Below are positions 50,711-59,490 of a stretch of DNA of 64,000 bases, in pieces. The notes beneath the pieces are model-generated. The model was given only the letters and a program-made list of their open reading frames with translations. It was not told where the DNA came from and searched no databases. Numbering within the stretch: the stretch's first letter is position 1; each line of letters begins with the position of its first letter. The translations under genes were made by a program, and so were the position numbers. Origin of the DNA: Paraburkholderia solitsugae (GTDB lineage Bacteria; Pseudomonadota; Gammaproteobacteria; Burkholderiales; Burkholderiaceae). Location: assembly GCF_013177695.1 (NCBI RefSeq), contig NZ_WOEY01000101.1, forward strand, positions 1-64,000, read 5' to 3'.

Positions 50711-52981
50711 ATGCGCAACGACAAGCAAGCGCTAAACAGCGCACACGGTGCAGCGCGCAGACGTTTCATCAAACAAAGTTCGGCCTTGTTGGCTTCGGGT
50801 CTCGCGATCGGCTTTCAACTGCCTGAAGCTTTCGCGAAAGACGCCAATGTAAGCGGCGATCCGAAACCGCAAGCCGGCGAGTTCGAACCGAACGCGTGGG
50901 TGCGCGTGCTGCCTGACGACACGATCAAACTCGTGGTCCATAAGCACGACTCCGGCACGGGAACGCGTACCGCATTGGCTGCGGTTGTCGCTGAAGAACT
51001 CGATGTCGATCCGTTTCGTGTCGATGTGATTACGCCGGATAATCCGTTCTTCGGGGATTACATTCATCCGTTGTGGAAAGTGTTCTCGACAGGCGGCAGT
51101 ACCAGCGTCTCGCTCGAATACGATCGCTTGCGGCGTGCGGGCGCAACCGCACGTGCCATGTTGGTCGAAGCCGCCGCGAAACAATGGAACGTGGCGCCGT
51201 CCACTTGCACGACGGAGAACGGCTTCGTTGTCGACAAGGCGAGCGGTAAGCGCGCGAACTACGGATCGTTGGCGAGTGTCGCAGCGCAATTACCCGCGCC
51301 GAAAGACGTCGCGTTGAAAGACCCGTCGCAGTTCAAGTACATCGGCAAGCTGCAGAAAAAGCGCGGCGCCGATCTGAAAGCGAGAGGCGCGTTTCCGTAC
51401 AGCATCGACGTATCGTTGCCAGGGATGCTGGTGGCTGTCGTGACGCGCGCGCCGGTGATCGATGCGCGCGTGCGTAGCGTGGATGCTAAGGCCGCGTTGG
51501 CGGTGCCGGGTGTGCGGCAGGTGTTACAGATTCCTGGGCGTCCCGACACTCTCGGCGGCAATCAGGCGGGCGTCGCCGTGCTGGCCGATGATTATTGGTC
51601 GGCGCATCAAGGCCAGGCGGCGCTGAAGGTCGAGTGGGAAGACAGTCCGATGGAAACCTTCGATAGCAGTACGCTCGCCGCGCGTCAGGCCGCATGGCTC
51701 GACGATCCTGCCGCGCGTGTCGTGCCGACGATCGAGACCGGTGACGCGAAAACTGCATGGCCACACGGCGCGCGCATGATCGAGGCGTCGTATTCGATGC
51801 CCTACAAGGCTCAAAATGCGCTCGAGCCGATCAATGTCACCGCTTGGGCGAAAGACGGCCGCATTGAGTACTGGGGCGGTTTGCAAGTGCCTTCTACTGT
51901 GCAGGAAGCGGCTGAGGTGATCGGCGGTATTCCTGCTGAGCGCGTTGTGCTGCATGAACTTGTCTCGGGCGGCAGCTTCGGTTCGCGCGAATCGAAGTAC
52001 TGGTTATTCGAAGTGACATGGCTCGCGCTGAAAACCGGCAAGCCGGTCAAGCTGATGAATAGCCGCGAAGACGAAATGCGCGCGCTCTTCTACCACTCGG
52101 CGAGTTATCACCGTGCTAAAGCTGCACTCGATGCGCGCGGCAATCTCACCACGTTGCAATTGCGCGCCGTGATGCCCGCCTCGCCGGAGCAATGGGAGCC
52201 GGGCTATTTCGACCGTCCTGACCGGATGGACTACAGCACTACAGAAGCGATCAGCAAATACGAGTTCGCTTACGACGCGCCGCATGTCGATATTGGTTGG
52301 GTGCGTCATGAGACGGGTGTGCCGACCGGTTGGTATCGCGCGGTGAGTTATATCCCGAACGTCTTCGCGGTGGAGTCTTTTATGCATGAGGCCGCGCATG
52401 CCGCGCAGCGCGATCCGGTTGATTTCCGGCTCGCGCATATGAAGGACCCGCGGCATAAGGCCGTGTTGCGCGAGGCGGCGGAGCGGGCTGGATGGGGTAA
52501 GCCGTTGCCTGCCGGTACCGCATTGGGCGTTGCGACGAATCAGGCGTACAGCAGCTATGTTGCGGTGGTGGCGCGGGTGGTTCGCAAGGGCGATGCGGTT
52601 GTGGTCGAGAGGCTAACGTGTGTGGCGGATTGCGGGTTGGCGGTGTCGCCAGGTGGGGTTGAGGAACAACTGTATGGCGGACTGATGTGGGGGTTAGGGC
52701 ATGCGACAGCGGATCGCATCGATATTCGCCACGGTCAGATCGAGCAGAAGAACTTCGACACGTATCGCGTGATACGCATGAGTGATATGCCGGAGGTTGA
52801 TATTCAGATCGTGCAGGGGGATCCGGCTAAACCTGGTGGTGTGGGGGAGTTGTCGAGTCCTTCAGTGGCGCCGGCGGTGGCGAATGCGGTGTTTAAGCTG
52901 ACGGGACGGCGGTTGAGGGATACGCCGTTTGTGTTGCAAAACGTCAAGGATAAGAACCTGCCGAATAAGGCTAAGGTCTAA
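50711..52981 (+). CDS. Molybdopterin-binding large subunit, isoquinoline 1-oxidoreductase beta type (IorB-like)
   Basis: 756-residue molybdenum cofactor subunit. The N-terminus has a twin-arginine signal (ARRRFIKQSSALLASGLAIGF), implying export of the assembled two-subunit enzyme to the periplasm. Family motifs include GGSTSVSLEYDRLRRAGATAR, YSMPYKAQNALEP, GGSFGSRES and the C-terminal active-site segment GGVGELSSPSVAPAVANA with the catalytic Glu. Such enzymes hydroxylate N-heterocycles or oxidise aldehydes and pass electrons to cytochrome c. No cytochrome or maturation (XdhC) gene follows. Co-transcribed with the small subunit; proposed regulator is the divergent LysR. The substrate could belong to the nearby heterocycle cluster, but this is inference. 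Confidence 0.92.
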   Translation: MRNDKQALNSAHGAARRRFIKQSSALLASGLAIGFQLPEAFAKDANVSGDPKPQAGEFEPNAWVRVLPDDTIKLVVHKHDSGTGTRTALAAVVAEELDVDPFRVDVITPDNPFFGDYIHPLWKVFSTGGSTSVSLEYDRLRRAGATARAMLVEAAAKQWNVAPSTCTTENGFVVDKASGKRANYGSLASVAAQLPAPKDVALKDPSQFKYIGKLQKKRGADLKARGAFPYSIDVSLPGMLVAVVTRAPVIDARVRSVDAKAALAVPGVRQVLQIPGRPDTLGGNQAGVAVLADDYWSAHQGQAALKVEWEDSPMETFDSSTLAARQAAWLDDPAARVVPTIETGDAKTAWPHGARMIEASYSMPYKAQNALEPINVTAWAKDGRIEYWGGLQVPSTVQEAAEVIGGIPAERVVLHELVSGGSFGSRESKYWLFEVTWLALKTGKPVKLMNSREDEMRALFYHSASYHRAKAALDARGNLTTLQLRAVMPASPEQWEPGYFDRPDRMDYSTTEAISKYEFAYDAPHVDIGWVRHETGVPTGWYRAVSYIPNVFAVESFMHEAAHAAQRDPVDFRLAHMKDPRHKAVLREAAERAGWGKPLPAGTALGVATNQAYSSYVAVVARVVRKGDAVVVERLTCVADCGLAVSPGGVEEQLYGGLMWGLGHATADRIDIRHGQIEQKNFDTYRVIRMSDMPEVDIQIVQGDPAKPGGVGELSSPSVAPAVANAVFKLTGRRLRDTPFVLQNVKDKNLPNKAKV

Positions 52982-53130
52982 CTTCATCAGACGTCCACGC
53001 ATCCGGTTCAGACGGTACCACGGACGTCGGTCAAGTTATCGCGTCCGCGATGATGCTTGCAGCGCGACTCAACACTCGCCATGCATGTGTTGCCGTGGGA
53101 CATCAGGACGTTCGACGTCAAGGGGTATGC

Positions 53131-53628
53131 ATGAAGTTTTTCCAGATGGTGGGTGTGGCTCTGTTGGGACTGTATTTACACGTGGGCAACGCGGCCACAG
53201 AGACGCCCCGGTCGGTGGCGAGGACGGTCGCCGACTGGTACGTGAAGGACGGCTCAGTCGGGCTGCCGGGCGCTGGCGACGAACCGTTCAAATCGACTTT
53301 CAGCGACGCGTTGCAGCGCTCGATAGCTGCGGCGAAGGCCGAACAGGCCAAGCAGGAGAAAGCCTCGCCTGACATGAAGCCGGACTATGTCGAATTGTCG
53401 GTCGTTACCGGCGCTCCGGACAGCGTTTCGAGTTACCGGATTGTCAAGGTGCGCCAAACCGGCAAATCAGCCCAAGTCACGTTAATCTGGCAATTCAAGG
53501 GCGATCCGATTGCCCGGACGCATATGCTGCTGGCGTTGCAGGGTGGACGTTGGGTGATTACCGATATTATTTACGGCACGGGTAAGGCGCAGCGCTCGCT
53601 GACCAAAGCGCTGCAATTGCATGACTGA
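53131..53628 (+). CDS. Secreted hypothetical protein, 165 residues
   Basis: Starts MKFFQMVGVALLGLYLHVGNAA, a signal peptide with cleavage near residue 22. The mature domain (TVADWYVKDG, then DYVELSVVTGAPDSVSSYRI, ARTHMLLALQGGRWVITDIIYG) looks like a small alpha+beta fold reminiscent of DUF3828 or NTF2-like periplasmic domains; this is a loose resemblance. ATG 53131 is preferred to an open frame from 53050 because only it gives a signal peptide. It stands alone between the hydroxylase operon and a convergent gene. Confidence 0.75.
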   Translation: MKFFQMVGVALLGLYLHVGNAATETPRSVARTVADWYVKDGSVGLPGAGDEPFKSTFSDALQRSIAAAKAEQAKQEKASPDMKPDYVELSVVTGAPDSVSSYRIVKVRQTGKSAQVTLIWQFKGDPIARTHMLLALQGGRWVITDIIYGTGKAQRSLTKALQLHD

Positions 53629-53773
53629 TTTGCGCTCCCGGATTGAATGCGCGGCGCGCGCCCGATTGCTCGGGTCGGGACGCCAGACAACGTTTGCCGC
53701 TAAGCATGCTCGAGGTCATAGCGAGGTTAGGTCAGCTTTGCAAGTTGCAACCGCCATGGATAGTTAAACGCTG

Positions 53774-55177
53774 CTATCCGGCCACCACGCGGTTGCGCCC
53801 ATCGTGCTTGGCCCGGTAAAGTCGCTCGTCGGCGACTCGTAAGAGGGTGTCGATCGTGTCGCCGTCGCGGCCGAACTCGGAGACGCCAACACTGACGGTA
53901 ACGGCGACGGGTCGCCCGGTTCCGGTATAGAACTCCTCGGTAGCCACGGCGCCCCGGACGCGCTCCGCGATCGAACGTGCCGCGTCTAGCGCGGCTTTAG
54001 GCAGCAGCACCATGAACTCTTCGCCACCGACTCTCGCCACGCCGTCATAGGGCCGAATGGCATCAAGGCATTTCTGCACGAATCGCTGCAACACCTCGTC
54101 ACCCACCTGATGGCCGTAGTTGTCGTTGATCAATTTGAAGTTGTCGAGATCCAGCGCCAGCAACGAGAACGGCGCACCACCTCGTTTGGCTCGTGCGATT
54201 TCCGCCGTCACTTGCTGGATAAACTCGCGCCGGTTCGCGGCACCCGTCAGCGGATCGGTCGCGGCGAGATGCTCAAGCTTGTGATTGGTGCGTTGGAGTT
54301 CCTGCAGCGCGCTTTCCGTGCGTGCCATCGCCTCGGCGAGGCGGGCCATCAGTTCTTCCTGGCTGTAGATCGTCGAAAAGGACCGCGTCGTGCGAAACGC
54401 TTGAACAACGCCATAACTCAGCAGGAAAAAGCCGGCGGCGAAGATCGCGTGCGCCAGCCACCACATATGATTCCAGGGCTTGCCGACAATGAACGCGAGC
54501 GACGCCAGCGCGAAGAAGGTGACCGAGATGCCATAGATCACCATCAGCGGCGAGCGAATGCGACGCAGCATCAGCGCCATGACGTTCAGCGTCGAGAAGA
54601 CGAGCGCGCCGCCCTCCATCGATAGGCGCACTGCGAGGCTGCCCGCAAATGGCGAGTTCGCAATGAGTCCCACGACCAGATCGATCACGACGAACACGGC
54701 GATCCACGTCAGCCACGGGCGCGAGTTCGCGCGCCGCTCGATCGCGTCGGGCGCGCGATGGTACGAGAGAAGCCCGACGAATAGCAGCACCGACATCACC
54801 AGACGCGATGCCGGTCCGTAGAGCAGGAATAGCCAGATATTGTGGTGAGCCATGCCGGTGAACGCGCCGTGCAGCGCATAGACCAGCACAAAGCCTAGAA
54901 AACCCAAAGTCAGCCACCGCAGCAGCGGTTCACCCGACGACATATAACAACGCCACGTCACATAGGTGACAAACAGCCCCTCGAGCGTCGCCGCTGCGAT
55001 CGCGATTTCGTGGAACGCGTGGTTTTCGAACTTCAGGCTCGGGTCTTGAAAGAAGGAGAGGTAAGCAATCAGGTAGGCGGGAACGAGCGCAAAACCAATG
55101 ACCAGCAAGCCTGAGTAGACCTTGGTCACAATCCCGATGATGCGGGGCGGCTCTTCGATTGAGATGGTCGTGCTCAT
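53774..55177 (-). CDS. Membrane-bound GGDEF diguanylate cyclase
   Basis: 467-residue protein. The N-terminal about 270 residues carry seven or eight hydrophobic segments (for example GLLVIGFALVPAYLIAYLSFF, LGFLGFVLVYALHGAF, MVIYGISVTFFALASLAFIVG), probably a membrane sensor module. A short coiled linker (LMARLAEAMARTESALQELQRTN) leads to a GGDEF domain with ATDPLTGAANRREF and the active-site loop VGGEEFMVLLP near residue 381. RPYD, five residues before GGEEF, is a complete inhibitory I-site. It should make cyclic di-GMP under product inhibition. Single gene; signal unknown. Confidence 0.92.
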   Translation of the reverse strand: MSTTISIEEPPRIIGIVTKVYSGLLVIGFALVPAYLIAYLSFFQDPSLKFENHAFHEIAIAAATLEGLFVTYVTWRCYMSSGEPLLRWLTLGFLGFVLVYALHGAFTGMAHHNIWLFLLYGPASRLVMSVLLFVGLLSYHRAPDAIERRANSRPWLTWIAVFVVIDLVVGLIANSPFAGSLAVRLSMEGGALVFSTLNVMALMLRRIRSPLMVIYGISVTFFALASLAFIVGKPWNHMWWLAHAIFAAGFFLLSYGVVQAFRTTRSFSTIYSQEELMARLAEAMARTESALQELQRTNHKLEHLAATDPLTGAANRREFIQQVTAEIARAKRGGAPFSLLALDLDNFKLINDNYGHQVGDEVLQRFVQKCLDAIRPYDGVARVGGEEFMVLLPKAALDAARSIAERVRGAVATEEFYTGTGRPVAVTVSVGVSEFGRDGDTIDTLLRVADERLYRAKHDGRNRVVAG

Positions 55178-55491
55178 GTGCCAGCCTCCGACAATACTTC
55201 TGTGGTTGTTCGCATCGCCGAGCGATTGACGCGTGAATCGGCCGGCTCGGACACGGCAGCATACCGTCGTGCAGAACCAAGCATACCTCGCAGTGGACTA
55301 CCGTCAGACTATTGGAAGTATATGCGTCAGGTTTTATCTGGCAAGACGCCCAACAATCCGAATCTTGATGGCACCGCCATAGCGTAACGACATAGAGGAT
55401 GGCGGCGACCAACAATGAACCGCCGATGACCAACGTGACATGAAAGGCGGTTGATCGGCCGAAGCCGTGAAGCGTGTTTGGGTCTTTGTGT
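55178..55491. other. Intergenic region between the cyclase and the oxidoreductase
   Basis: About 310 bases upstream of the minus-strand cyclase gene. A plus-strand ORF 55178-55387 has no ribosome site and poor composition and is not supported. The region presumably holds the cyclase promoter; I recognise no motif. Confidence 0.35.
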
Positions 55492-55517
55492 GAAAGGCGC
55501 GGTATGCCGCGCCTTTC
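55492..55517 (-). terminator. Putative terminator after the F420-type oxidoreductase
   Basis: Perfect 11-bp stem GAAAGGCGCGG (55492-55502) with CCGCGCCTTTC (55507-55517), four-base loop, six bases after the stop of the minus-strand gene. No extended T-run follows, so its strength is uncertain. Confidence 0.6.
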
Positions 55518-55522
55518 GTTGG

Positions 55523-56125
55523 TTATCCAAATTTGACGAGATTAAGCACTGGCAGCGGGCCGCCCGGGATTTGAACTAGCCAGCCCCCGTCTTCGAGCAA
55601 ACCCAGATCGATGCCGAAGAAGCCGAGCCGCTCGATCAGTCCGCTTACCGCCGCTTTCGCCTGCGCGTCGTCTCCTGCGAAGAACAGCACTCGGCGTCCG
55701 CCCTCGGCCTGTGGATCGTCGGAGAGGAGGTGCGCCGGCAGGTGATTGAACGCCTTCACGACGCGTGCGCCCGGCACGAGGTCGGTGAATATTTCACTCG
55801 ACGTCCGCCCATGCAATTCAGCCGGTTTGAACAGCGGCGCCTCGATCGGGTTGTTCGCGTCAATCACGATGCGTCCACCGAAGTCCGGCAACCCGGCGAG
55901 AGCGGTCGGCAGCTTCGACCAGTTCACTGCGACAAGGACGATGTCCTGCGCGGCCGCTTGTTCGCGCGTTCCCGGCGTGATCGAGGGGCCAAGCTCGCGC
56001 GCGAGATCCGCGAGCGACTCTGGGCCTCGGCTGTTCGCAATGATGGCTTCGAGGCATTTGCCCGCGAGCGCTTTCGCGAACGCGGACCCGATGGCGCCTG
56101 CTCCGATGATACCGATGGTGCTCAT
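55523..56125 (-). CDS. NADPH-dependent F420 reductase-like oxidoreductase
   Basis: 200-residue Rossmann protein: MSTIGIIGAGAIGSAFAKALAGK is the NAD(P) loop, VLVAVNWSKLPTAL and RIVIDANNPIEAP are typical of the F420:NADP oxidoreductase / ProC-like family. Burkholderia are not known to use F420, so the name reflects fold, not cofactor. It is divergent from a LysR gene, which probably regulates it, and is followed by a hairpin terminator. Natural substrate unknown. Confidence 0.87.
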   Translation of the reverse strand: MSTIGIIGAGAIGSAFAKALAGKCLEAIIANSRGPESLADLARELGPSITPGTREQAAAQDIVLVAVNWSKLPTALAGLPDFGGRIVIDANNPIEAPLFKPAELHGRTSSEIFTDLVPGARVVKAFNHLPAHLLSDDPQAEGGRRVLFFAGDDAQAKAAVSGLIERLGFFGIDLGLLEDGGWLVQIPGGPLPVLNLVKFG

Positions 56126-56233
56126 AGTGATGCTCCTTGTGTGGGTAAGTGAGCGAATGTTGCCGTCTTTATTGCACTATGATTAGCGGGTAATTACTTG
56201 AATTATTTTCAACTGGTACTTTAAGATGCCCGT

Positions 56234-57163
56234 ATGGAAACCCTCGCCAACCTCGAGTCGTTTGTCCGCAGCGCCGAAACGGGCAGCTTCTCCGCGGCTG
56301 CGCGGCGTCTAGCGCTGACGCCTGCTGCGGTCAGTCGGAACGTTGCGCTGCTGGAGCGCAATCTTGGCGTGCGACTGTTTCAACGCTCGACACGCAAGCT
56401 CACGCTGACCGAGGCAGGTGAGCGCTTTCTCGTCGAAATTGGCGGCAATCTGGACGCGCTGCAAGCCGCGATCGCGTCCGTCTCGACCGATCGCGGCGAG
56501 CCGGCTGGCGTGCTGAAAGTCAGCATGGCGCCGACGTTTGGCATCACGTACGTCATGCCGCTGTTGCCGGCCTTCCTCGCTCGCTATCCGATGATTCGTC
56601 CGGATTGGCACTTCGAGAACCGACAGGTCGACCTGATTGCAGAGGGATACGATGCAGCGCTGGGTGGTGGGTTCGATCTCGCGCCGGGCGTCGTTTCGCG
56701 CGCATTGGCGCCTGCGCATCTCGTGGCGGTCGCCTCTCCGGCATACATGGCCGGCCGCGTGCCACCGACGGATCCCAGCGATCTCGCGGAACTCGACGGC
56801 ATCGTGATGCGCTCGAGCCGCACCGGCCGCGTGCGCCACCGGACAATGCGCAACGCGGCGGGCGGCGAGATGCCTGCGCAGCTTGGCGAGACCATCATGG
56901 TCAACGACCCGGCAGCGATGCGTGAGGCTGCGATTCTCGGACTGGGTGTTGCGCTGTTGTCCGTGTCGGACGTGCTGTCGTCGGTCGAACGGGGCGAACT
57001 CGTGCGATTACTGCCGCGCTGGCACGCGGACGCCGGGGCGATTTCGATCTACTACGCGACGCGAGCGCTGCTGCCGGCGAAAACACGGGTGTTTGTCGAT
57101 TTCGTGGTCGATGCGTTCGAGCGGGAGCGGTTGGCTGAGCGGTTTGCGGGAAGCATTGAATGA
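56234..57163 (+). CDS. LysR family regulator, divergent from the F420-type oxidoreductase
   Basis: 309-residue LTTR of the CrgA/YhjC-like subgroup: LESFVRSAETGSFSAAARRLALTPAAVSRNVALLERNLG as DNA-binding domain, then GVLKVSMAPTFGITYVMPLLPAF and YDAALGGGFDLAPG in the effector domain. Divergent from the oxidoreductase gene with 108 AT-rich bases between, the probable shared operator. Such regulators usually control the neighbouring redox gene. Confidence 0.92.
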   Translation: METLANLESFVRSAETGSFSAAARRLALTPAAVSRNVALLERNLGVRLFQRSTRKLTLTEAGERFLVEIGGNLDALQAAIASVSTDRGEPAGVLKVSMAPTFGITYVMPLLPAFLARYPMIRPDWHFENRQVDLIAEGYDAALGGGFDLAPGVVSRALAPAHLVAVASPAYMAGRVPPTDPSDLAELDGIVMRSSRTGRVRHRTMRNAAGGEMPAQLGETIMVNDPAAMREAAILGLGVALLSVSDVLSSVERGELVRLLPRWHADAGAISIYYATRALLPAKTRVFVDFVVDAFERERLAERFAGSIE

Positions 57164-57258
57164 GCCGCACCCGTTTGCCCTGAACTGCTGAATATCGGTG
57201 GAGCGTCGATACCAGCGGGCAATCCGGGCCTGAGGCGCGGCCGGACTACGTGCGTCGT

Positions 57259-57915
57259 CTAAAAACGCTTTGAAAAACCCACGGTGAATCCGTGCGGTAG
57301 GACCTGGACGAATATTGGCGTCTGGCGAGTGGTGCTCCAGTATCCAACGGCGGTACCGAGCGCCCAGCTTGCAAGTACATCGGTTTGCCAGTGCGCCTGG
57401 CTCTTCATCCTTGCGATCCCGTCATAGATAGGCAACACTTCGAGCGCCCACACCCACGGGTCCCGCCGACCGTAGTTGACGATGAATGGCGTGACAAAGC
57501 TCGCCTGCAGCGCGACCTCGCCGCTCGGAAAGCTGTCACCACCGCTGAACCATTGGTTCGGCCCTTTTCCGCTGCTCGGCCGCGCACGGCCAAAAGCGTA
57601 CTTCATCCCCTCTGCAGCGACTGCTGAGATAGCCGATGCGTCGGCGGACTGCCAGAACGTGTGGCCGAGTTCGTTATCGTTGCCAAGCCATAGCGCCCCA
57701 CCCACCTCGGTCGCTATGACCGCATATTCGAGTCCGAGCTGATACCCCCGGCCCCAGATCCCGCTTTGATCCAATCCCCATTCGTGATCGATGCCGAGCG
57801 GGCCGCCACCGGCAACAACGGCCTCAGGTATCGCGCTCAGCATGATGAGCGCGATCCACAGGTTGAGGCCCCAGAGCGGGTGCCCTCCTGGCGACAAGGG
57901 ATGAGCAAGGCGCAT
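57259..57915 (-). CDS. PAP2 family phosphatase, membrane-associated
   Basis: 218-residue protein. PAP2 motifs: KYAFGRARP (motif 1), FPSGEVALQASF (motif 2, with Glu in place of the usual His of PSGH) and RMKSQAHWQTDVLASW (motif 3, Arg, His and Asp kept). ATG 57915 has AGGAGG seven bases upstream. The N-terminal hydrophobic segment (LNLWIALIMLSAIPEAVVA) is a membrane anchor or signal. The C-terminal VLPHGFTVGFSKRF resembles an outer-membrane beta-signal ending in Phe, as in some outer-membrane PAP2-type proteins. Substrate may be a lipid or polyisoprenyl phosphate. Confidence 0.85.
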   Translation of the reverse strand: MRLAHPLSPGGHPLWGLNLWIALIMLSAIPEAVVAGGGPLGIDHEWGLDQSGIWGRGYQLGLEYAVIATEVGGALWLGNDNELGHTFWQSADASAISAVAAEGMKYAFGRARPSSGKGPNQWFSGGDSFPSGEVALQASFVTPFIVNYGRRDPWVWALEVLPIYDGIARMKSQAHWQTDVLASWALGTAVGYWSTTRQTPIFVQVLPHGFTVGFSKRF

Positions 57916-58293
57916 GGCGCCTCCTGAAAAGTCGAGATGAGCGGTCCAACTCGTCACAGGATGCGAGAAATGATAAGTGTGTCGAACCTTAACGAACTCT
58001 TATGTCAACTGTGTCGTGCGGAGCGGGCGCGGGATTGTCCTCGCGAATGCACTGGGTAGCGGCTGGACCTGGCTGGTCCCTGCCTGACTGGGCCGTTCAA
58101 CCCAGCACATCGCGCACGTTACGCTGCACCGAACATAGTGTTAACTTTTATCAAATAACCCCCTGTCTGGGGAAACACCGTCAACGACATCGCAGTATTG
58201 CCCGTTTAGAGAGGATCGGCGAATCACCTGCCGTGCATCGTCACTGCGGCGACAGGCCAAGTGCATTCATCGAATTCTATTTTGGAGTACGGT
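57916..58293. other. Intergenic region between PAP2 and the His-rich protein gene
   Basis: 378 bases between divergent genes with no ORF that looks real. AT-richer spots near 57968-58000 (AACTCTTATGTCAAC) and 58138-58165 (GTTAACTTTTATCAAATAACC) may contain the two promoters. No repeat or known operator seen. Confidence 0.4.
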
Positions 58294-58668
58294 ATGAAAT
58301 ATCCTCTCTTGGCATCGTTGGTCGCGAGCCTGGGAATTGGCCTATCCGGCGTGGCCAACGCCGTCAACGTAGACGTCAATATCGGCACGCCTGCCCCTGT
58401 AGTCGCGGCACCCGTCGTTATTCAACAAGGCTGGCACGGCGACCGATATTGGGATGGTCACCGTTACTGGGAACGCCAGGAATGGGAGGAACATCATCAC
58501 GGTGCTCCCGTAGTAGTCGTCCAGGCACCGGTTGTCATTGGCTGGCATGGAGACAGATATTACGACGGTCATCGCTACTGGGAGCGGAGTGAGTGGGAAG
58601 ACCATAACCACCACCATGATGATCATGGCCACTGCCCTCCGGGACACGCTAAAAAGGGTGAGTGCTAA
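58294..58668 (+). CDS. Secreted His/Trp-rich protein with an internal tandem duplication
   Basis: 124 residues, starting MKYPLLASLVASLGIGLSGVANA, a signal peptide. The mature part is two copies of a roughly 36-residue unit (35-70 and 71-107), each an APVV-type Val/Pro stretch followed by GWHGDRYxDGHRYWERxEWE and a run of His. The tail HGHCPPGHAKKGEC adds two Cys. High His, Trp and Tyr content suggests surface or periplasmic metal binding. GGAG lies nine bases upstream of the ATG and a terminator follows, so it is a single-gene unit. No catalytic domain recognised. Confidence 0.82.
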   Translation: MKYPLLASLVASLGIGLSGVANAVNVDVNIGTPAPVVAAPVVIQQGWHGDRYWDGHRYWERQEWEEHHHGAPVVVVQAPVVIGWHGDRYYDGHRYWERSEWEDHNHHHDDHGHCPPGHAKKGEC

Positions 58669-58697
58669 CCGCATCGCATAGCAGCCAAACTGCTGTT

Positions 58698-58724
58698 ACG
58701 GGCCTCGTGGCCCGTTTTCTTTTG
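58698..58724 (+). terminator. Terminator after the His-rich protein gene
   Basis: 7-bp stem ACGGGCC (58698-58704) with GGCCCGT (58709-58715), loop TCGT, then TTTCTTTTG. Plus-strand orientation. Confidence 0.8.
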
Positions 58725-58803
58725 CGTGGTTGCTATCAGAAATACGTGCGCGGCGAGGCGCTGTATGTCATCGCGGGCGAGCGTGTGTTCGGCCTGCGAG
58801 TAG

Positions 58804-59235
58804 TCAGTGGTACGTCGTCGTAGACGACTGCAGCTTCGTTAGCGCGCCGCGCTTGAATCGAAACCAGCCTTGCGAGCCTTGCATCACGACCTCATCGTCT
58901 TGCCAGAACACGCGCTTGACTGTCATGCGCGTGCCACAGCGCTGCACAAGTGGAGGACGGTGACGAAAGTCGTACAGCACCGGGCCGGAATCGGTCTGCA
59001 CAAGCGTGCGGTCAACAGTGTCATCTTTGTTGCCCATGTCATCGAAATGCGTGAGCGTGCTCGCGCCAAACCGATCGAAAATTTCCTTGTCGAGCATAGC
59101 CGCAAAAACGTGGTCGACGCGCACGAATTGCAGTTTGCCCGAGGGCGTGCCGAGCGGGCCGGACGCGTTGCTTTGCGCATGAACGCAAGTCGCGAAAGAA
59201 GCGGCTGCGAGCGCAGCGACGAACAGTCGTCTCAT
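58804..59235 (-). CDS. Secreted hypothetical protein, 143 residues
   Basis: Starts MRRLFVAALAAASFATCVHAQ, a signal peptide with AxA-type cleavage near residue 20. The mature part (VRVDHVFAAMLDKEIFDRFG, then VDRTLVQTDSGPVLYDFRHRPP, TVKRVFWQDDEVVMQGSQGWFRF) looks like an all-beta small domain; I do not recognise it. AAGG precedes ATG 59235. It converges with the His-rich protein gene. Possibly a Burkholderia-specific periplasmic protein. Confidence 0.75.
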   Translation of the reverse strand: MRRLFVAALAAASFATCVHAQSNASGPLGTPSGKLQFVRVDHVFAAMLDKEIFDRFGASTLTHFDDMGNKDDTVDRTLVQTDSGPVLYDFRHRPPLVQRCGTRMTVKRVFWQDDEVVMQGSQGWFRFKRGALTKLQSSTTTYH

Positions 59236-59490
59236 GTTGCCTTTTAGGTTCCGCGGCGTCTCCGACGACAGAGCACGACTCGCAATCGTTCCTTGGGAAC
59301 ATTGTCGTCGATTTTGGTCGACACGTCGAAGGTCTGCAACTGGCAGAACAGAGGTTGATGCGATCAGCATTGACCGACCCGAAGCGGTCGATGAAATCTC
59401 TACAAAGCAGTCACTCGTTCGTGTTCCGGGTTGAGACCCATTCGCCCGTATACGCGCGGCGTCCCTCGACTTCCTGTCGCGTTGCGCGAT

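Noticed and set aside
39015..52981. Assigning the cluster to the aerobic nicotinate (nic) or furoate/FDCA (hmf) pathway
   Set aside because: A maleate-isomerase-like protein and a two-subunit Mo hydroxylase hint at nic, and UbiD/UbiX at hmf, but the defining enzymes (NicC, NicX, NicF, NicD; HmfA-E, HmfH) are absent.
55178..55387. Plus-strand 69-codon ORF upstream of the diguanylate cyclase gene
   Set aside because: No ribosome site, no domain, overlaps the expected cyclase promoter.
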